Shown: in pieces, positions 49,690 to 59,634 of the stretch
Position numbering within the stretch: position 1 is the stretch's first letter
Layout of the letters: every line of letters starts with the position of its first letter
From: Chloroflexota bacterium
GTDB lineage: Bacteria; Chloroflexota; Dehalococcoidia; Lucifugimonadales; Lucifugimonadaceae
Reading direction: 5' to 3'
Assembly (NCBI GenBank): GCA_009838175.1
Contig: VXSB01000060.1
Span: 1 to 64,000 of the forward strand
DNA length: 64,000 nt
The notes under the pieces: generated by a model
Seen by the model: only the letters and a program-made list of their open reading frames with translations
Told to the model about the DNA's origin: nothing
The model's database searches: none
Position numbers and translations under genes: made by a program

Positions 49690-50466
49690 TTAGAAGAGGT
49701 TGTGCGACTGGCCACCATCTACGTTGATGCACGCACCAGTAATAAGGTCCGCATGCTTGGATGCCAAGAATGCAACGGTTGCTCCGACCGGTTCTGGCCA
49801 CCCGAACTTGCCCATTGGGAGGTTCCGAGCTACGAATTCATCGACAAATTCCTGAGTGTTTATCTCTTGGAATCGTTCCCAAGTTCCGCCTGGAAACAGG
49901 ATCGAACCTGGAGCTACAGAGTTGACCGTTACACCGGTCGGCGCGCTTGACAGTGCGGCATGTTTCGAAAGGGCGATCATACCTGCCTTCGCCACCATGT
50001 ATGGTGCTGTTCCACCAGCTTCGCGCCCGTAGATGCTAGAGATGTTGATGATCCGGCCCCAGCCGCGTTCCTGCATCCCCGGCAAAGTCGCCTTGATCAA
50101 ACGAATTGCGGACCATAAGTTCAGGTCGATCACCATCCCGAAATCTTCGACGGAAGAATTGATCACGTCACTAGTGCCCATGCTCCCGCCTACGTTGTTG
50201 ACGACGATATCGGGTTCTCCCAGATCAGCCTTCATCTGCTCGACCGCCTGATCCGGTGCGTCGGGGTCGCCCATATCTAGCGCGTACCCGACCGCATTGA
50301 CGCCGATGGCAGAAATCTCGCCAACTGTCGCATCCAGAGTCTCTTTGCCACGAGCACATATCGCTACGTCGACGCCTTCGTTCGCCAAAGCCAGCGCAGA
50401 TTGACGTCCGAGACCTCTGCTGCCGCCGGTAATGAGAGCTCGCTTGCCTCTGATTCCAAGATCCAT
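49690..50466 (-). CDS. Short-chain dehydrogenase/reductase
   Basis: A 258-residue classical SDR starting at ATG 50466 (open to 50520). The nucleotide motif is TGGSRGLG, the NNVGG motif is present, and the catalytic residues are Ser in NISSIYG and YMVAK. The tail ...GACINVDGGQSHNLF is typical of FabG-like SDRs. NADP preference is suggested by Arg in the glycine-rich loop. The substrate is unknown. It is the first gene of the minus-strand block leading to thiG-thiE, but a shared function is not implied. Confidence 0.9.
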   Translation of the reverse strand: MDLGIRGKRALITGGSRGLGRQSALALANEGVDVAICARGKETLDATVGEISAIGVNAVGYALDMGDPDAPDQAVEQMKADLGEPDIVVNNVGGSMGTSDVINSSVEDFGMVIDLNLWSAIRLIKATLPGMQERGWGRIINISSIYGREAGGTAPYMVAKAGMIALSKHAALSSAPTGVTVNSVAPGSILFPGGTWERFQEINTQEFVDEFVARNLPMGKFGWPEPVGATVAFLASKHADLITGACINVDGGQSHNLF

Positions 50467-50721
50467 CGTCAAGATTCTCCGGTTACTGCCTGACTTGTAG
50501 TGCGGTGCAGAACTAGCCAAGATTCAAGTTAGTGAGTTCTGCAATCAAGAATAATGCAACCGACGAACGTAGATTCCTAGAATCAGATTCTGATACATTG
50601 TCCCAAATCGGGCAATGAGCACGCCATGTGGTTAAAATCGGTTGACACAACCATCGTTAAACGGGCATCAAATTCCCAACTACGATGCAGTTTCCGAAAC
50701 AAGGCGGAAACCAAAGGTGCT

Positions 50722-50756
50722 TATAATTAGGGCGTACAGTCCAACGGGACTGTACG
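50722..50756 (+). promoter_or_regulatory. rpsA -10 box followed by 5' leader hairpin
   Basis: A perfect TATAAT at 50722-50727 is followed, 5 nt later, by a perfect 10-bp hairpin: CGTACAGTCC (50733-50742), loop AACG, GGACTGTACG (50747-50756). The predicted start of transcription is at the hairpin base, so the mRNA would begin with it. The -35 region is poor. A 5'-end hairpin could stabilise the mRNA or control it. Confidence 0.55.
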
Positions 50757-50779
50757 GATACACCCTCAAGGATCACTAA

Positions 50780-52090
50780 TTGACGACCACAGAGACGGAG
50801 CAGGCGGCGAACCCGGGAAACGTCGCAGTAATTACTAACGAGCCCGACGGAGCCGATGCGCCAGATGCAGTGCAGGATGTGGTAGCTACGTCCAACGGCG
50901 AGGAAGCGAGTACCGAGCCTGAAGATCTCGATCTGGTATTCCAGTACCTGCCGAAGGAAGGGTTGAGGCGAGGCGACATCATCGATGGCATCGTACTCGA
51001 TGCCGCACGCGACGGCCTGCTGGTCGACATTCAACAGAAATCTGAAGGCTGGGTCCCTATCCGCGAGACGCGGCTATTGACAGACGAAGAAGGCGAAGAC
51101 GCTCTCCCCAAGATCGGTGACGAAGTAATCCTCTATGTATCACGTCCCGAAGGTCCTGAAGGCTACCCATTGCTCTCGATTGACCGCGCGCGTGGCGAGC
51201 ACGGCTGGCGAGACCTCGAAAAAGCTCGCGAAGCCGAAGAGACGGTCAAGGGTCGAATTATCGGCTCTAACCGCGGTGGTGCTGTAATCCAGGTCAAAGG
51301 CGTGCAAGGTTTCGTCCCACTATCTCAACTCGTCGGACCAGCACGCGATCTCTACGTTGGAGATGGCGCACCTCCCAAGCCCGGATTCATCGGGATGGAG
51401 ATCGACTGCAAAATCCTCGAGCTTAACCGACGACGCAACCGGGCTATCTTCTCAGAACGCGCCGCACTAGAGGCGATCAACCATATGCAAAAGATGCGCC
51501 TCGTGCAGGAGTTGGAGGAAGGCGATATCCGACGCGGACGCGTCGCTGGGATATCCAGTTTCGGCGCTTTCATCGACCTCGGCGGTGCCGACGGCTTGGT
51601 TCACATCTCAGAAATGTCGTGGTCCTCGGTAAATCGACCTGACGATGTCGTGAAACTTGGTGAAGACCTCGATGTGTTGGTCTTGAAAGTCGATCGCGAG
51701 ACTTTGAAGATCGCGTTAAGCATGAAGCGTTTGATGCCCGAACCTTGGGAAAACATCGAGAACCAGCTCAGCGTAGGTCAAGTTGTTGAAGGCAAAGTAA
51801 CCAAACTGGCGCATTTCGGAGCATTTGCTAGGGTTGGAGAAGGTATCGAAGGCCTGGTACACATCTCCGAACTTACTAACCGACACATCAAGAGCCCCGC
51901 GGAAGTGGTAAAAGAGGGTGACGTGAAGAACTTCCGTGTGATACGAATCGAACCAGAACGCCGACGACTCGGTCTGAGCCTCAAACAGGTGGAAGACTCT
52001 CAAAGCGGACAAGGCGACGCGGTGGCATCTTCCGGTGAAGCCTCGACTGGCATCGCCGACGGTGGTTTCGAAGATCTTTTTGACGATTGA
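50780..52090 (+). CDS. rpsA: 30S ribosomal protein S1
   Basis: A 436-residue RNA-binding protein that helps mRNA load on the 30S subunit. Four S1 domains are seen at about 58-128, 149-215, 243-313 and 329-400. The last two are canonical (GAFIDLGGADGLVHISEMS and GAFARVGEGIEGLVHISEL). Acidic, disordered tails flank them. Four domains is usual outside Proteobacteria. The start is TTG 50780, supported by AAGGA 8 nt upstream. Confidence 0.94.
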   Translation: MTTTETEQAANPGNVAVITNEPDGADAPDAVQDVVATSNGEEASTEPEDLDLVFQYLPKEGLRRGDIIDGIVLDAARDGLLVDIQQKSEGWVPIRETRLLTDEEGEDALPKIGDEVILYVSRPEGPEGYPLLSIDRARGEHGWRDLEKAREAEETVKGRIIGSNRGGAVIQVKGVQGFVPLSQLVGPARDLYVGDGAPPKPGFIGMEIDCKILELNRRRNRAIFSERAALEAINHMQKMRLVQELEEGDIRRGRVAGISSFGAFIDLGGADGLVHISEMSWSSVNRPDDVVKLGEDLDVLVLKVDRETLKIALSMKRLMPEPWENIENQLSVGQVVEGKVTKLAHFGAFARVGEGIEGLVHISELTNRHIKSPAEVVKEGDVKNFRVIRIEPERRRLGLSLKQVEDSQSGQGDAVASSGEASTGIADGGFEDLFDD

Positions 52091-52145
52091 TATTTGCGGG
52101 CGCGTAGGGCGTCCGTGACAACCTGACTGAAGGGAGCGTTGAGCA

Positions 52146-54713
52146 ATGCCCGACAGCAGTGAACGTGGTTTCAACATGTTCTCGGCACCCGCGCGGCGGG
52201 TGTTCGAGACGGCTCAGGAGGAAGCCAAGCGATTCAATCAGCGGTACATCACCGCTGAGCACCTTTTGCTTGCTTTGCTGGGCGAGAAAGAGGGTGTAGT
52301 CGCCCAAGTCTTTACCAACCTCAAGGTCGATGTGCGTGAGATGCGCACGGCCCTTGAGTTTTCCATCAACCGCGAAGCAACCCCCGGCGACCGTCCACCG
52401 AGCCTCGGTCCGAGAGCTAAGAAGGCGATTCGCCTCGCTGTAGACGAAGCTCGCTTAACCGAACTCAACCGAGTCGGTACTGAACATCTCCTGATTGGTC
52501 TACTGCGCGACGGCGAAGGAACCGCCGCAGAACTGCTCAACTCCAACCAAGTTACCCTCGACAGAGTTCGCGACGAGACACAGAAGCTCGAAACCGGTAC
52601 GAAACGCTCACGCCGCAAGGGCGGAGCCGACGACAAAAAGAAACGCACCCCAATGCTCGACAGCATGGGTGTCGACCTCACCGAACTCGCCTCCGACGGC
52701 AAACTAGACCCGGTAATCGGTCGCGACACCGAACTCGAGCGAGTGATTCAGATACTGAGCCGCCGCACCAAGAACAATCCCGTACTTGTCGGTGACCCTG
52801 GAGTCGGCAAAACCGCAATCGTTGAAAAACTCGCGACAACTATCGTCGATGGCGCTGTCCCTGACATGCTCAAAGGACGCCGAGTCGTGGCGTTGGACAT
52901 GGGTTCGCTAATCGCCGGCACCAAGTACCGCGGCGAGTTCGAAGAGCGGATGACCAAAATCATCGCCGAGTTGAAGGCAAACCGCGAGTGCATCCTCTTT
53001 ATCGAAGAGATCCACACGTTGGTGGGCGCTGGTGCCGCAGAAGGCGCAGTCGACGCTGCCAATATCCTCAAACCCGCGCTGGTTAGAGGCGAGTTGCAAG
53101 TCGTCGGTGCAACAACACACGATGACTACCGCAAACACATCGAGCGCGACGCGGCCCTTGAGCGCCGTTTCCGCCCGGTCAAGGTGGAACCGCCCGACGT
53201 CGAAGAGACCGTAAAGATCCTGCACGGCGTCAAGAAGCAATACGAAGACCACCATCAACTGACGATTGCCGACGAGGCCATCGAGATTGCAGCGCAACTG
53301 GCCGATCGATACATCGTCGATCGCCACCTGCCAGACAAAGCGATCGATCTGGTCGACGAGGCAGTGTCACGTGTTCGCGTCAAGAACACAATGCCCCCAC
53401 CAGAAGTCCGCGACGCCATACGCGTCCTCAATGACATCCTACGGGAGAAAAACGAGGCGGTCACGCGTCAGGATTACGATGCGGCGTCAGAACTGTTCGA
53501 ACGCGAGACGAACCAGAAGGCATTGATAGCCCGAGTCGAAAAGCGTTTCGAGCAAACCCACAAGGACAAGATCAAGACCGAAGTTTCCGCGGACGACGTC
53601 ACTGAGGTCGTTTCAATGTGGACCAGCATCCCGGTGACTCGACTCGACGTCGTAGAGGTTGAACGCCTCCGCAACATGGAGATCGAGCTCCAGAAACGCG
53701 TCCTCGGACAGCAGGAACCGATCGAGATCGTCTCGAAAGCGGTCCGACGTGCCCGCGCAGGCTTCAAAGACCCGAAGAGACCGATTGGCGCTTTCCTGTT
53801 CCTCGGACCGACCGGTGTCGGCAAGACGTATTTGGTCAAGCAACTCGCAGAGTACCTATTCGGCGACGAGCGACTGATGATCCGCCTCGACATGTCCGAG
53901 TACATGGAGAAGCACACCGTTTCACGCCTCATCGGTTCGCCACCCGGATACGTCGGTTACGGCGACGGTGGCCAGTTGACCGAAGAGGTGCGCAAGCACC
54001 CCTACAGCGTTATCCTGCTCGACGAAATCGAAAAGGCGCATCCCGACGTGTTCAACGCCCTGCTTCAGGTATTTGAAGATGGCGTGCTGACAGACGGTCA
54101 GGGACGCAAAGTAGATTTCAAGAACACGATCATCGTGATGACGTCGAACTTGGGTTCCAACTTGATCGCTACTGGTAACAAGATCGGTTTCGGCACCGCC
54201 GAATCTGGCGATGGAACATCTGAAGACGACTACATGCGCATGAAAGATCGAGTGCTTGAGGAACTCAAGAATCCACGCAACGGATTCAAACCCGAATTCC
54301 TCAACCGCATCGATGGCGTCGTCGTGTTCCACGCGCTGACCCGCCAAGATGTCCTCAACATCGTTGACCTGATGATGAGCGAGGTGCGAGAACGCGCCAT
54401 GGAGCACGAGATGGAACTGCGGGTTACCAATACCGCCAAGGAATACCTCGCAGACGTCGGTTTCGACCCGAAGATGGGTGCGAGGCCACTGCGCCGCAAG
54501 ATCCAAGACGAAGTTGAGGACGTGATCTCGGAGATGTTCCTCACCAAAGAGATCTGCGAAGGCGACATCGTCCTCATCGACGCCACTCAAGGCGAAGACC
54601 GCGACGCGCAGTCGATCGTGATCAAACGCGATGACGAACGCCGAACAATACTGGAAGAGACCGCTTCCGTCGCAACAGCCGACGATGCGCCCCTCCCTGT
54701 ATCGACCGGGTGA
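52146..54713 (+). CDS. clpC: ATP-dependent Clp protease ATPase subunit ClpC
   Basis: An 855-residue double-AAA+ unfoldase that feeds ClpP. The N domain has two Clp repeats ([16 protein letters not shown] start). AAA1 has Walker [10 protein letters not shown] (about 217) and [16 protein letters not shown] short UVR-like segment ([16 protein letters not shown], about 437) marks ClpC rather than ClpB. AAA2 has GPTGVGKTY (about 555), [17 protein letters not shown] and [15 protein letters not shown]. No mcsA/mcsB/ctsR genes accompany it. A strong terminator follows. Confidence 0.96.
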   Translation: MPDSSERGFNMFSAPARRVFETAQEEAKRFNQRYITAEHLLLALLGEKEGVVAQVFTNLKVDVREMRTALEFSINREATPGDRPPSLGPRAKKAIRLAVDEARLTELNRVGTEHLLIGLLRDGEGTAAELLNSNQVTLDRVRDETQKLETGTKRSRRKGGADDKKKRTPMLDSMGVDLTELASDGKLDPVIGRDTELERVIQILSRRTKNNPVLVGDPGVGKTAIVEKLATTIVDGAVPDMLKGRRVVALDMGSLIAGTKYRGEFEERMTKIIAELKANRECILFIEEIHTLVGAGAAEGAVDAANILKPALVRGELQVVGATTHDDYRKHIERDAALERRFRPVKVEPPDVEETVKILHGVKKQYEDHHQLTIADEAIEIAAQLADRYIVDRHLPDKAIDLVDEAVSRVRVKNTMPPPEVRDAIRVLNDILREKNEAVTRQDYDAASELFERETNQKALIARVEKRFEQTHKDKIKTEVSADDVTEVVSMWTSIPVTRLDVVEVERLRNMEIELQKRVLGQQEPIEIVSKAVRRARAGFKDPKRPIGAFLFLGPTGVGKTYLVKQLAEYLFGDERLMIRLDMSEYMEKHTVSRLIGSPPGYVGYGDGGQLTEEVRKHPYSVILLDEIEKAHPDVFNALLQVFEDGVLTDGQGRKVDFKNTIIVMTSNLGSNLIATGNKIGFGTAESGDGTSEDDYMRMKDRVLEELKNPRNGFKPEFLNRIDGVVVFHALTRQDVLNIVDLMMSEVRERAMEHEMELRVTNTAKEYLADVGFDPKMGARPLRRKIQDEVEDVISEMFLTKEICEGDIVLIDATQGEDRDAQSIVIKRDDERRTILEETASVATADDAPLPVSTG

Positions 54714-54733
54714 ATCAAAGGCTAATCGCCGAC

Positions 54734-54768
54734 AAAAGGGGGATTCGCGGTCCGCGAATCCCCCTTTT
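54734..54768. terminator. Bidirectional intrinsic terminator after clpC
   Basis: GGGGGATTCGC (from 54738) pairs with GCGAATCCCCC (to 54764) around a GGTCC loop, flanked by AAAA on the left and TTTT on the right. This is one of the strongest terminators in the window and isolates clpC from larE. Confidence 0.85.
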
Positions 54769-54792
54769 GCGTAGTTGCGAACCGACCGATCT

Positions 54793-55620
54793 ATGACCGA
54801 AAAGACGCTAGCAGAAAAGACTCAGTTGCTACGCGAAACGATCGCTTCGTTCGGTTCGACCATCGTTGCGTACTCTGGCGGCGTAGACTCCGCACTCGTC
54901 AGTCACCTGATACACGACACCCTCGGCCCCGACAACGCGTTAATCGTCACCGCAGTTTCGGACAGCTTGGCGGAGTACGAACTTGAGGATGCACGCCGTC
55001 TGGCTGAGGATCGAGGTTGGAACTTCCAACCTATCGCAACCTCCGAAATGGAAGATGAACGCTACTTGCGAAACGACGGAGCCCGTTGTTTTTTCTGCAA
55101 GTCCGAGTTGTACGATCGCCTCGAACAATTGGCGAAATCGGCGGGATACAACGTCATCGCCAACGGCGCAAACCTCGACGACCTCGGCGATTATCGACCG
55201 GGAATGAAAGCGGCCAAGAACTTCGCCGTGCGATCTCCACTCTTGGAGGTCGGTATGGGCAAACAAGAAGTCCGCACCCTCGCACATCAGGTGGGATTAC
55301 CGAACTGGAATAAACCTGCGCAACCATGTTTGTCTTCGCGTATCCCGTACGGAATCCATGTCACTATCGACGCTCTGAAAATGATTTCAAACGCCGAGAA
55401 ACATCTCCGCAATCTTGGCTTCGCCGAGTGCAGGGTACGTCACTACGGCGAGACAGCACGCGTCGAGTTGCCCTTGGATATGTTGCCCATCTACAACGAA
55501 TCTTCGATGCGCTCTCAGGCCGATGCAGGGATCATTGCCGCCGGATACCGCCGAGTCGAGATTGACCCCAAAGGACTGAGGTCGGGCAATCTCAACGAAG
55601 CACTAAAATCCAGTAGGTAA
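54793..55620 (+). CDS. larE: ATP-dependent sacrificial sulfur transferase LarE
   Basis: LarE adds sulfur to the carboxylates of the nickel-pincer cofactor precursor, the cofactor of lactate racemase LarA and its relatives. From ATG 54793 it has 275 residues. The PP-loop SGGVDSALVS is at about residue 28, RCFFCKSELYD and ANLDDLGDYRPG follow, and the sulfur-donor cysteine is in KPAQPCLSSRIPYG (about 179). It is followed by larC. larB and larA are not in the window. Confidence 0.93.
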   Translation: MTEKTLAEKTQLLRETIASFGSTIVAYSGGVDSALVSHLIHDTLGPDNALIVTAVSDSLAEYELEDARRLAEDRGWNFQPIATSEMEDERYLRNDGARCFFCKSELYDRLEQLAKSAGYNVIANGANLDDLGDYRPGMKAAKNFAVRSPLLEVGMGKQEVRTLAHQVGLPNWNKPAQPCLSSRIPYGIHVTIDALKMISNAEKHLRNLGFAECRVRHYGETARVELPLDMLPIYNESSMRSQADAGIIAAGYRRVEIDPKGLRSGNLNEALKSSR

Positions 55621-55677
55621 CCCCGTTACAGCCGCGAAAACCTGTCTGCCGGTCTTCGTCGGAATATCGAACCTATC

Positions 55678-56901
55678 ATGCCCGACATCGCATATCTAGA
55701 CATCATCGGCGGTGTCAGCGGTGACATGCTGATATCTGCCATACTCGACGCCGGGCTCGATAAGACTGAACTCGAAAGCGAACTCGCCAAAATCGTCCCT
55801 GGCCAATTTCACCTCAAGGCAACGAATACGACTCGCGGCTCCATCTCCGCGACGCACGTAGACGTAGTTTTAGGAGATGATGCGGATCAGCGTATGGGAT
55901 GGCAAGAATTCGAGGACTGCATCGAAGCGAGCAACTTGCCCGATACCGATCGCGCCAAAATCCGCTCAGTGTTCGAATGTCTGCGCGCTGCCGAGGCTCA
56001 AGCTCACGGGACCCCGGAAGGGAAATCACATCTCCACGAACTCGGCACACTCGACACATTGATCGACATCGCTGGGGCAGTAATCGGCATGAGAATCCTT
56101 GGCATAGATACGCTTCACGCATCGTCACTCCCAGCTTCCACTGGAATGTCCTCTAGCAGCCACGGCAAGAACGCATCGATAGCACCAGCGACGATGGCCA
56201 TCATCCAGAACGCAAGCATCCCATTACGCATCTCAGGACACAACCAACCCGTGGGTGAGGCGATCACGCCGACAGGTGCTGCAATCATCGCAACATTGGC
56301 AAAATTCAGTCCCTCCAACATGTCGATCGAAACAATCGGATACGGTGCCGGCACCCGGAATACCGACACTCCTCCAAACGTAATCGGCCTGTGGCTCGGG
56401 CAGTCGATTAGCGAATCTTCACTCGACGAAACCGCAGAACACATCGGCGTGAGCGTGCAGTCCGACGTTTTTCTGATCGAAACCAATATCGACGACATGA
56501 CCGGCGAGGAAATCGGTTACGCCATGCAAGTCCTATTCGACACTGGCGCCCTAGACGTTTGGACGACACCCATCCAGATGAAGAAATCTCGCCCCGGTAC
56601 GACTCTCTCAGTAATCGCAGCCCAAAACAATTTAGGCCCGATCGCCACAGTATTATTCACCCATACATCCACTCTAGGCGTCCGAACCAGGCAACTCGAA
56701 CGCTTGGTTGCAGATAGACAAAGCGTACAAGTTGAAACCGAATATGGTCCCGTAAGAGTCAAACTACGCAAAATCGGCAACCAGGTCACACAGATCGCCC
56801 CCGAATACGATGACTGCGCCAAGATCGCAACAGAACTCGGTGTGCCGATCAGCCAAGTCATGCAATCCGCCAAATCAGCTGCATCGAATTATCTCGAATA
56901 A
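55678..56901 (+). CDS. larC: Nickel insertion protein LarC
   Basis: LarC inserts nickel into the pyridinium bis-thiocarboxylate cofactor using CTP. The 407-residue DUF111 protein has YLDIIGGVSGDMLISA, the HLHELGTLDTLIDI metal-ligand region, PVGEAITPTGAAI, ETNIDDMTGEEIGYAM and TLGVRTRQLER. In Lactobacillus the gene is split by a programmed frameshift; here it is one continuous frame. It lies 57 nt after larE and probably shares its transcript. Confidence 0.93.
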   Translation: MPDIAYLDIIGGVSGDMLISAILDAGLDKTELESELAKIVPGQFHLKATNTTRGSISATHVDVVLGDDADQRMGWQEFEDCIEASNLPDTDRAKIRSVFECLRAAEAQAHGTPEGKSHLHELGTLDTLIDIAGAVIGMRILGIDTLHASSLPASTGMSSSSHGKNASIAPATMAIIQNASIPLRISGHNQPVGEAITPTGAAIIATLAKFSPSNMSIETIGYGAGTRNTDTPPNVIGLWLGQSISESSLDETAEHIGVSVQSDVFLIETNIDDMTGEEIGYAMQVLFDTGALDVWTTPIQMKKSRPGTTLSVIAAQNNLGPIATVLFTHTSTLGVRTRQLERLVADRQSVQVETEYGPVRVKLRKIGNQVTQIAPEYDDCAKIATELGVPISQVMQSAKSAASNYLE

Positions 56902-56962
56902 TCGCGTTTCGGCTGTGATCCCAAGTAACAAAGACGTTTCATCGAGACACCGAATTTTCGAC

Positions 56963-57538
56963 GTGTCCCCCAACAAGCCCGACAAGCCCGAAATAGGCTC
57001 TCGCATCTGCGTATACGGCCAGGGTGGCAAGACCTCACTTAGTCGCGCCCTCGGCACCCTCACAGGACTCCCTGTCATAGAGCTCGATGCCATATTCTGG
57101 CTGCCAAAGTGGATCGAACGAGATCCCGAAGAAATGCTAGAGATCGTCACTGACCGAGTCGCACAAGCCACCGACGGTTGGATCGTCGACGGAAACTACA
57201 GCAAAATCCGACCTCATGTGTTGCCTTTGGCCGACACTGTCATTTGGTTGAACCTGCCGCGAATACCAACGACCCTGCGCGTTGCAAAACGGACTATCTT
57301 GAACGCCATCAATAGAAACCGAATCTGCGGCGACAACTACGAGTCCCTCAAAACAGCGCTTTCGCCAGACTCGATCATCTGGTACAGGGCAATCCACGGA
57401 CAAAAGTCTCAACACGGAATCGCTGTTGATCTGGCCGATTCCCAAACCCGCGCAACCATCTACGAAATCCGCTCCTACCGACAGCTCAGCGCTTTTTACC
57501 GATCACTAGGCCTTGAACCGCATCACTATTTGACGTGA
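56963..57538 (+). CDS. Adenylate kinase-like P-loop NTPase (FlaR-like)
   Basis: About 191 residues from GTG 56963; GTG 56915 is another start in frame. The fold resembles the small adenylate-kinase or topology-modulation (FlaR) group: P-loop region ICVYGQGGKTSLSRALG, then LPVIELDAIFWLPKW, GWIVDGNYSKIRPHVLPLADTVIWL, and a lid-like helix. The P-loop reads GQGGKTS, two residues shorter than GxxGxGKS/T. The substrate and pathway are unknown. It follows larC with no clear link and precedes the tRNA cluster. Confidence 0.72.
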   Translation: MSPNKPDKPEIGSRICVYGQGGKTSLSRALGTLTGLPVIELDAIFWLPKWIERDPEEMLEIVTDRVAQATDGWIVDGNYSKIRPHVLPLADTVIWLNLPRIPTTLRVAKRTILNAINRNRICGDNYESLKTALSPDSIIWYRAIHGQKSQHGIAVDLADSQTRATIYEIRSYRQLSAFYRSLGLEPHHYLT

Positions 57539-57635
57539 AAGGTCGCCCTTCCTATTAGTCGCCTTGACAGCACAGATCGCGCAACCGCCCCGATTAGAAT
57601 CAAATACGTGGCCTTTCGGCTACCTCCTCTATTCA

Positions 57636-57711
57636 GCCCCAGTGGCGCAATGGCAGCGCAGCCGATTTGTAATTGGCAGGTTGGTGGGTTCGAATCCCCC
57701 CTGGGGCTCCA
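57636..57711 (+). tRNA. tRNA-Thr (TGT)
   Basis: A 76-nt cloverleaf with acceptor GCCCCAG/CTGGGGC, discriminator T and encoded CCA. The anticodon loop TTTGTAA gives TGT, reading ACA threonine codons. It is the first of three tRNAs upstream of tuf. Confidence 0.94.
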
Positions 57712-57771
57712 AAACATGCGGGCCGACAGACGCCATATTTTGGCATTCGCAACGGTTACGAATCTCGTAAC

Positions 57772-57804
57772 TTGACAAGGTGGAATTCGCAACTGTGTTA
57801 ATAT
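57772..57804 (+). promoter_or_regulatory. Candidate promoter between tRNA-Thr and tRNA-Tyr
   Basis: A perfect TTGACA (57772-57777) is followed by an AT-rich GTTAATAT at 57797-57804, giving a spacing of about 19 nt. It would start transcription just before tRNA-Tyr and could drive tRNA-Tyr, tRNA-Thr(GGT) and tuf together. The long spacing makes the call tentative. Confidence 0.45.
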
Positions 57805-57814
57805 GAAGGTTTGT

Positions 57815-57899
57815 GCAGGGATTGGGGAGCGGTCAAACCCAGCAGACTGTAAATCTGCCGCCTTGTGCTTCGTAGGTTCGAATCCTACTCCCTGCACCA
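57815..57899 (+). tRNA. tRNA-Tyr (GTA)
   Basis: An 85-nt class II tRNA with a long variable arm. The acceptor is GCAGGGA/TCCCTGC, the discriminator A, and CCA is encoded. The anticodon loop CTGTAAA gives GTA, reading both tyrosine codons. Confidence 0.95.
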
Positions 57900-57939
57900 A
57901 ACAGGGAGCAAAGGAACAATTCGAACCAAGGAGTGCCGA

Positions 57940-58014
<75 letters not shown>

Positions 58015-58115
58015 CAAACGCTGGAACCACGCTCGAGACCTTCCTGCAGAGCCGGTAAAACGGCAAAAATTGTCATAGGTTAGGACCCTTTAAGAAAGGG
58101 CAGGCAAAGAGGAAA

Positions 58116-59318
58116 ATGGCGAAGCAAGTCTTTGACAGGACCAAGCCGCACGTTAACGTCGGCACGATCGGGCACGTCGACCACGGGAAGACGACCCTCA
58201 CAGCGGCGATCACCCAGGTTTTGGCTAACAACCCCGATTTGGACGTTACAGCCAAAAACTTCGATGACATCGACAACGCTCCCGAAGAGCGCGAGCGAGG
58301 TGTCACGATCGCTACCACCCATACCGAATACGAGACCACCAACCGGCACTACGCTCACGTCGACTGCCCGGGTCACGCGGACTACATCAAGAACATGATC
58401 ACTGGTGCCGCCCAGATGGACGGCGCTATTTTGGTCGTGTCCGCCGCCGACGGCCCCATGCCACAGACGCGCGAGCACATCCTGCTCGCTCGCCAGGTGA
58501 ACGTCCCCGCACTCGTGGTCGCTCTCAACAAATGCGACATGATGGACGACGAGGAACTGCTCGAACTCGTCGAGCTCGAAGTCCGGGAACTGCTCTCGTC
58601 TTACGATTTCCCCGGTGACGATCTGCCCGTTGTGCAGGTCAGCGCTCTTGAGGCGCTTGAGAACGCCGACGACTCCGGCAACAAATGGGTCCAGCAGATC
58701 TACGAACTCATGGAATCCGTTGACGACTATATCCCGATCCCCGATCGGCCTGTTGACCTTCCCTTCATCATGCCCATCGAAGACGTCTTTGGCATCAAGG
58801 GTCGCGGCACCGTAGTCACCGGACGAATCGAACGCGGCAAGGTAGAGACTGGCGAGCAAGTTGAGATCGTCGGATTCGGAAAGACCCAGTCCACCGTCGT
58901 AACCGGCGTTGAGATGTTCCAAAAGACCCTCAACGAAGGCATCACTGGCGACGCCGTCGGATGCCTGCTCCGAGGTATCGACCGCGACGAAGTCTCACGT
59001 GGCGCCGTCCTCGCCAAGCCTGGCACTATCACGCCGTATACCAAAGGCAAGGCTCAGGTCTACGTCTTGACCGCCGAAGAGGGCGGGCGTCGAACCCCGT
59101 TCTTCTCCGGATACAAGCCGCAGTTCTACATCCGGACCACCGACGTCACTGGCGAGATCAAATTGCCGGACGGCATCGAGATGGTCATGCCCGGCGACAA
59201 CACCGAGATGGAGATCGAGTTGATCTACCCGGTGGCGCTCGAAGAGAACCTCCGCTTCGCCATCCGAGAGGGCGGCCGAACCGTTGGCTCCGGTGTTTTC
59301 ACCGAAGTAACCTCGTAA
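58116..59318 (+). CDS. tuf: Elongation factor Tu
   Basis: EF-Tu carries aminoacyl-tRNA to the ribosome. The 400-residue GTPase has G1 GHVDHGKTT, switch I with [13 protein letters not shown]3 [13 protein letters not shown]4 NKCDMMD, and domains 2 and 3 ([36 protein letters not shown]). AAGAGGAAA precedes the ATG. It is the only tuf copy here and is followed by rpmG-secE-nusG. Confidence 0.98.
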   Translation: MAKQVFDRTKPHVNVGTIGHVDHGKTTLTAAITQVLANNPDLDVTAKNFDDIDNAPEERERGVTIATTHTEYETTNRHYAHVDCPGHADYIKNMITGAAQMDGAILVVSAADGPMPQTREHILLARQVNVPALVVALNKCDMMDDEELLELVELEVRELLSSYDFPGDDLPVVQVSALEALENADDSGNKWVQQIYELMESVDDYIPIPDRPVDLPFIMPIEDVFGIKGRGTVVTGRIERGKVETGEQVEIVGFGKTQSTVVTGVEMFQKTLNEGITGDAVGCLLRGIDRDEVSRGAVLAKPGTITPYTKGKAQVYVLTAEEGGRRTPFFSGYKPQFYIRTTDVTGEIKLPDGIEMVMPGDNTEMEIELIYPVALEENLRFAIREGGRTVGSGVFTEVTS

Positions 59319-59332
59319 ACACGACCAATGAT

Positions 59333-59380
59333 GATCGCCTGCGGCGTTCGCGGCAACATCCGCGTAGACCGCAGGCGATC
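59333..59380 (+). other. Long two-tier hairpin between tuf and rpmG
   Basis: GATCGCCTGCGG (59333-59344) pairs perfectly with CCGCAGGCGATC (59369-59380), and a smaller CGCGG/CCGCG stem lies inside. No T-run follows, so it is unlikely to be an intrinsic terminator. It may mark a processing point or lower expression of the downstream genes relative to tuf. Confidence 0.55.
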
Positions 59381-59441
59381 TGCCCATTAAATCGAATCTC
59401 TGATTCATCTGGATACCAACATCCGCCAAGGAGGAGTTGAT

Positions 59442-59609
59442 ATGGCAAGGAAAAACGCAGTCAGAACGCTTGTCGAACTCACCTGCGAGTGCGGATCGCA
59501 CACGTATCATACAGAGAAAAACAGACGCAACACCCCTGACCGAATCACTCTCAAGAAATACTGCCCCCCGTGTCGCTCTCATAAGGAATTTCGAGAACGC
59601 CGCCGCTAA
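59442..59609 (+). CDS. rpmG: 50S ribosomal protein L33
   Basis: A 55-residue protein too short for most gene-length cut-offs. It reads [19 protein letters not shown]..., with a zinc-binding C-x-C and C-x2-C ([12 protein letters not shown]), and the [15 protein letters not shown] segment typical of L33. A full AGGAGG lies 8 nt before the ATG. Position directly before secE-nusG is the classic one for rpmG. Confidence 0.95.
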   Translation: MARKNAVRTLVELTCECGSHTYHTEKNRRNTPDRITLKKYCPPCRSHKEFRERRR

Positions 59610-59634
59610 ACACTGAATCGGAAAACGATCCAAA

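Noticed and set aside
50642-50647. TTGACA as the -35 of the rpsA promoter
   Set aside because: It is about 75 nt from the TATAAT at 50722 and has no good -10 at 16-18 nt; it may be chance.
57564-57600. TTGACA at 57564 paired with TAGAAT at 57595 as a promoter of tRNA-Thr(TGT)
   Set aside because: The spacing is 25 nt, too long for a sigma-70 promoter.
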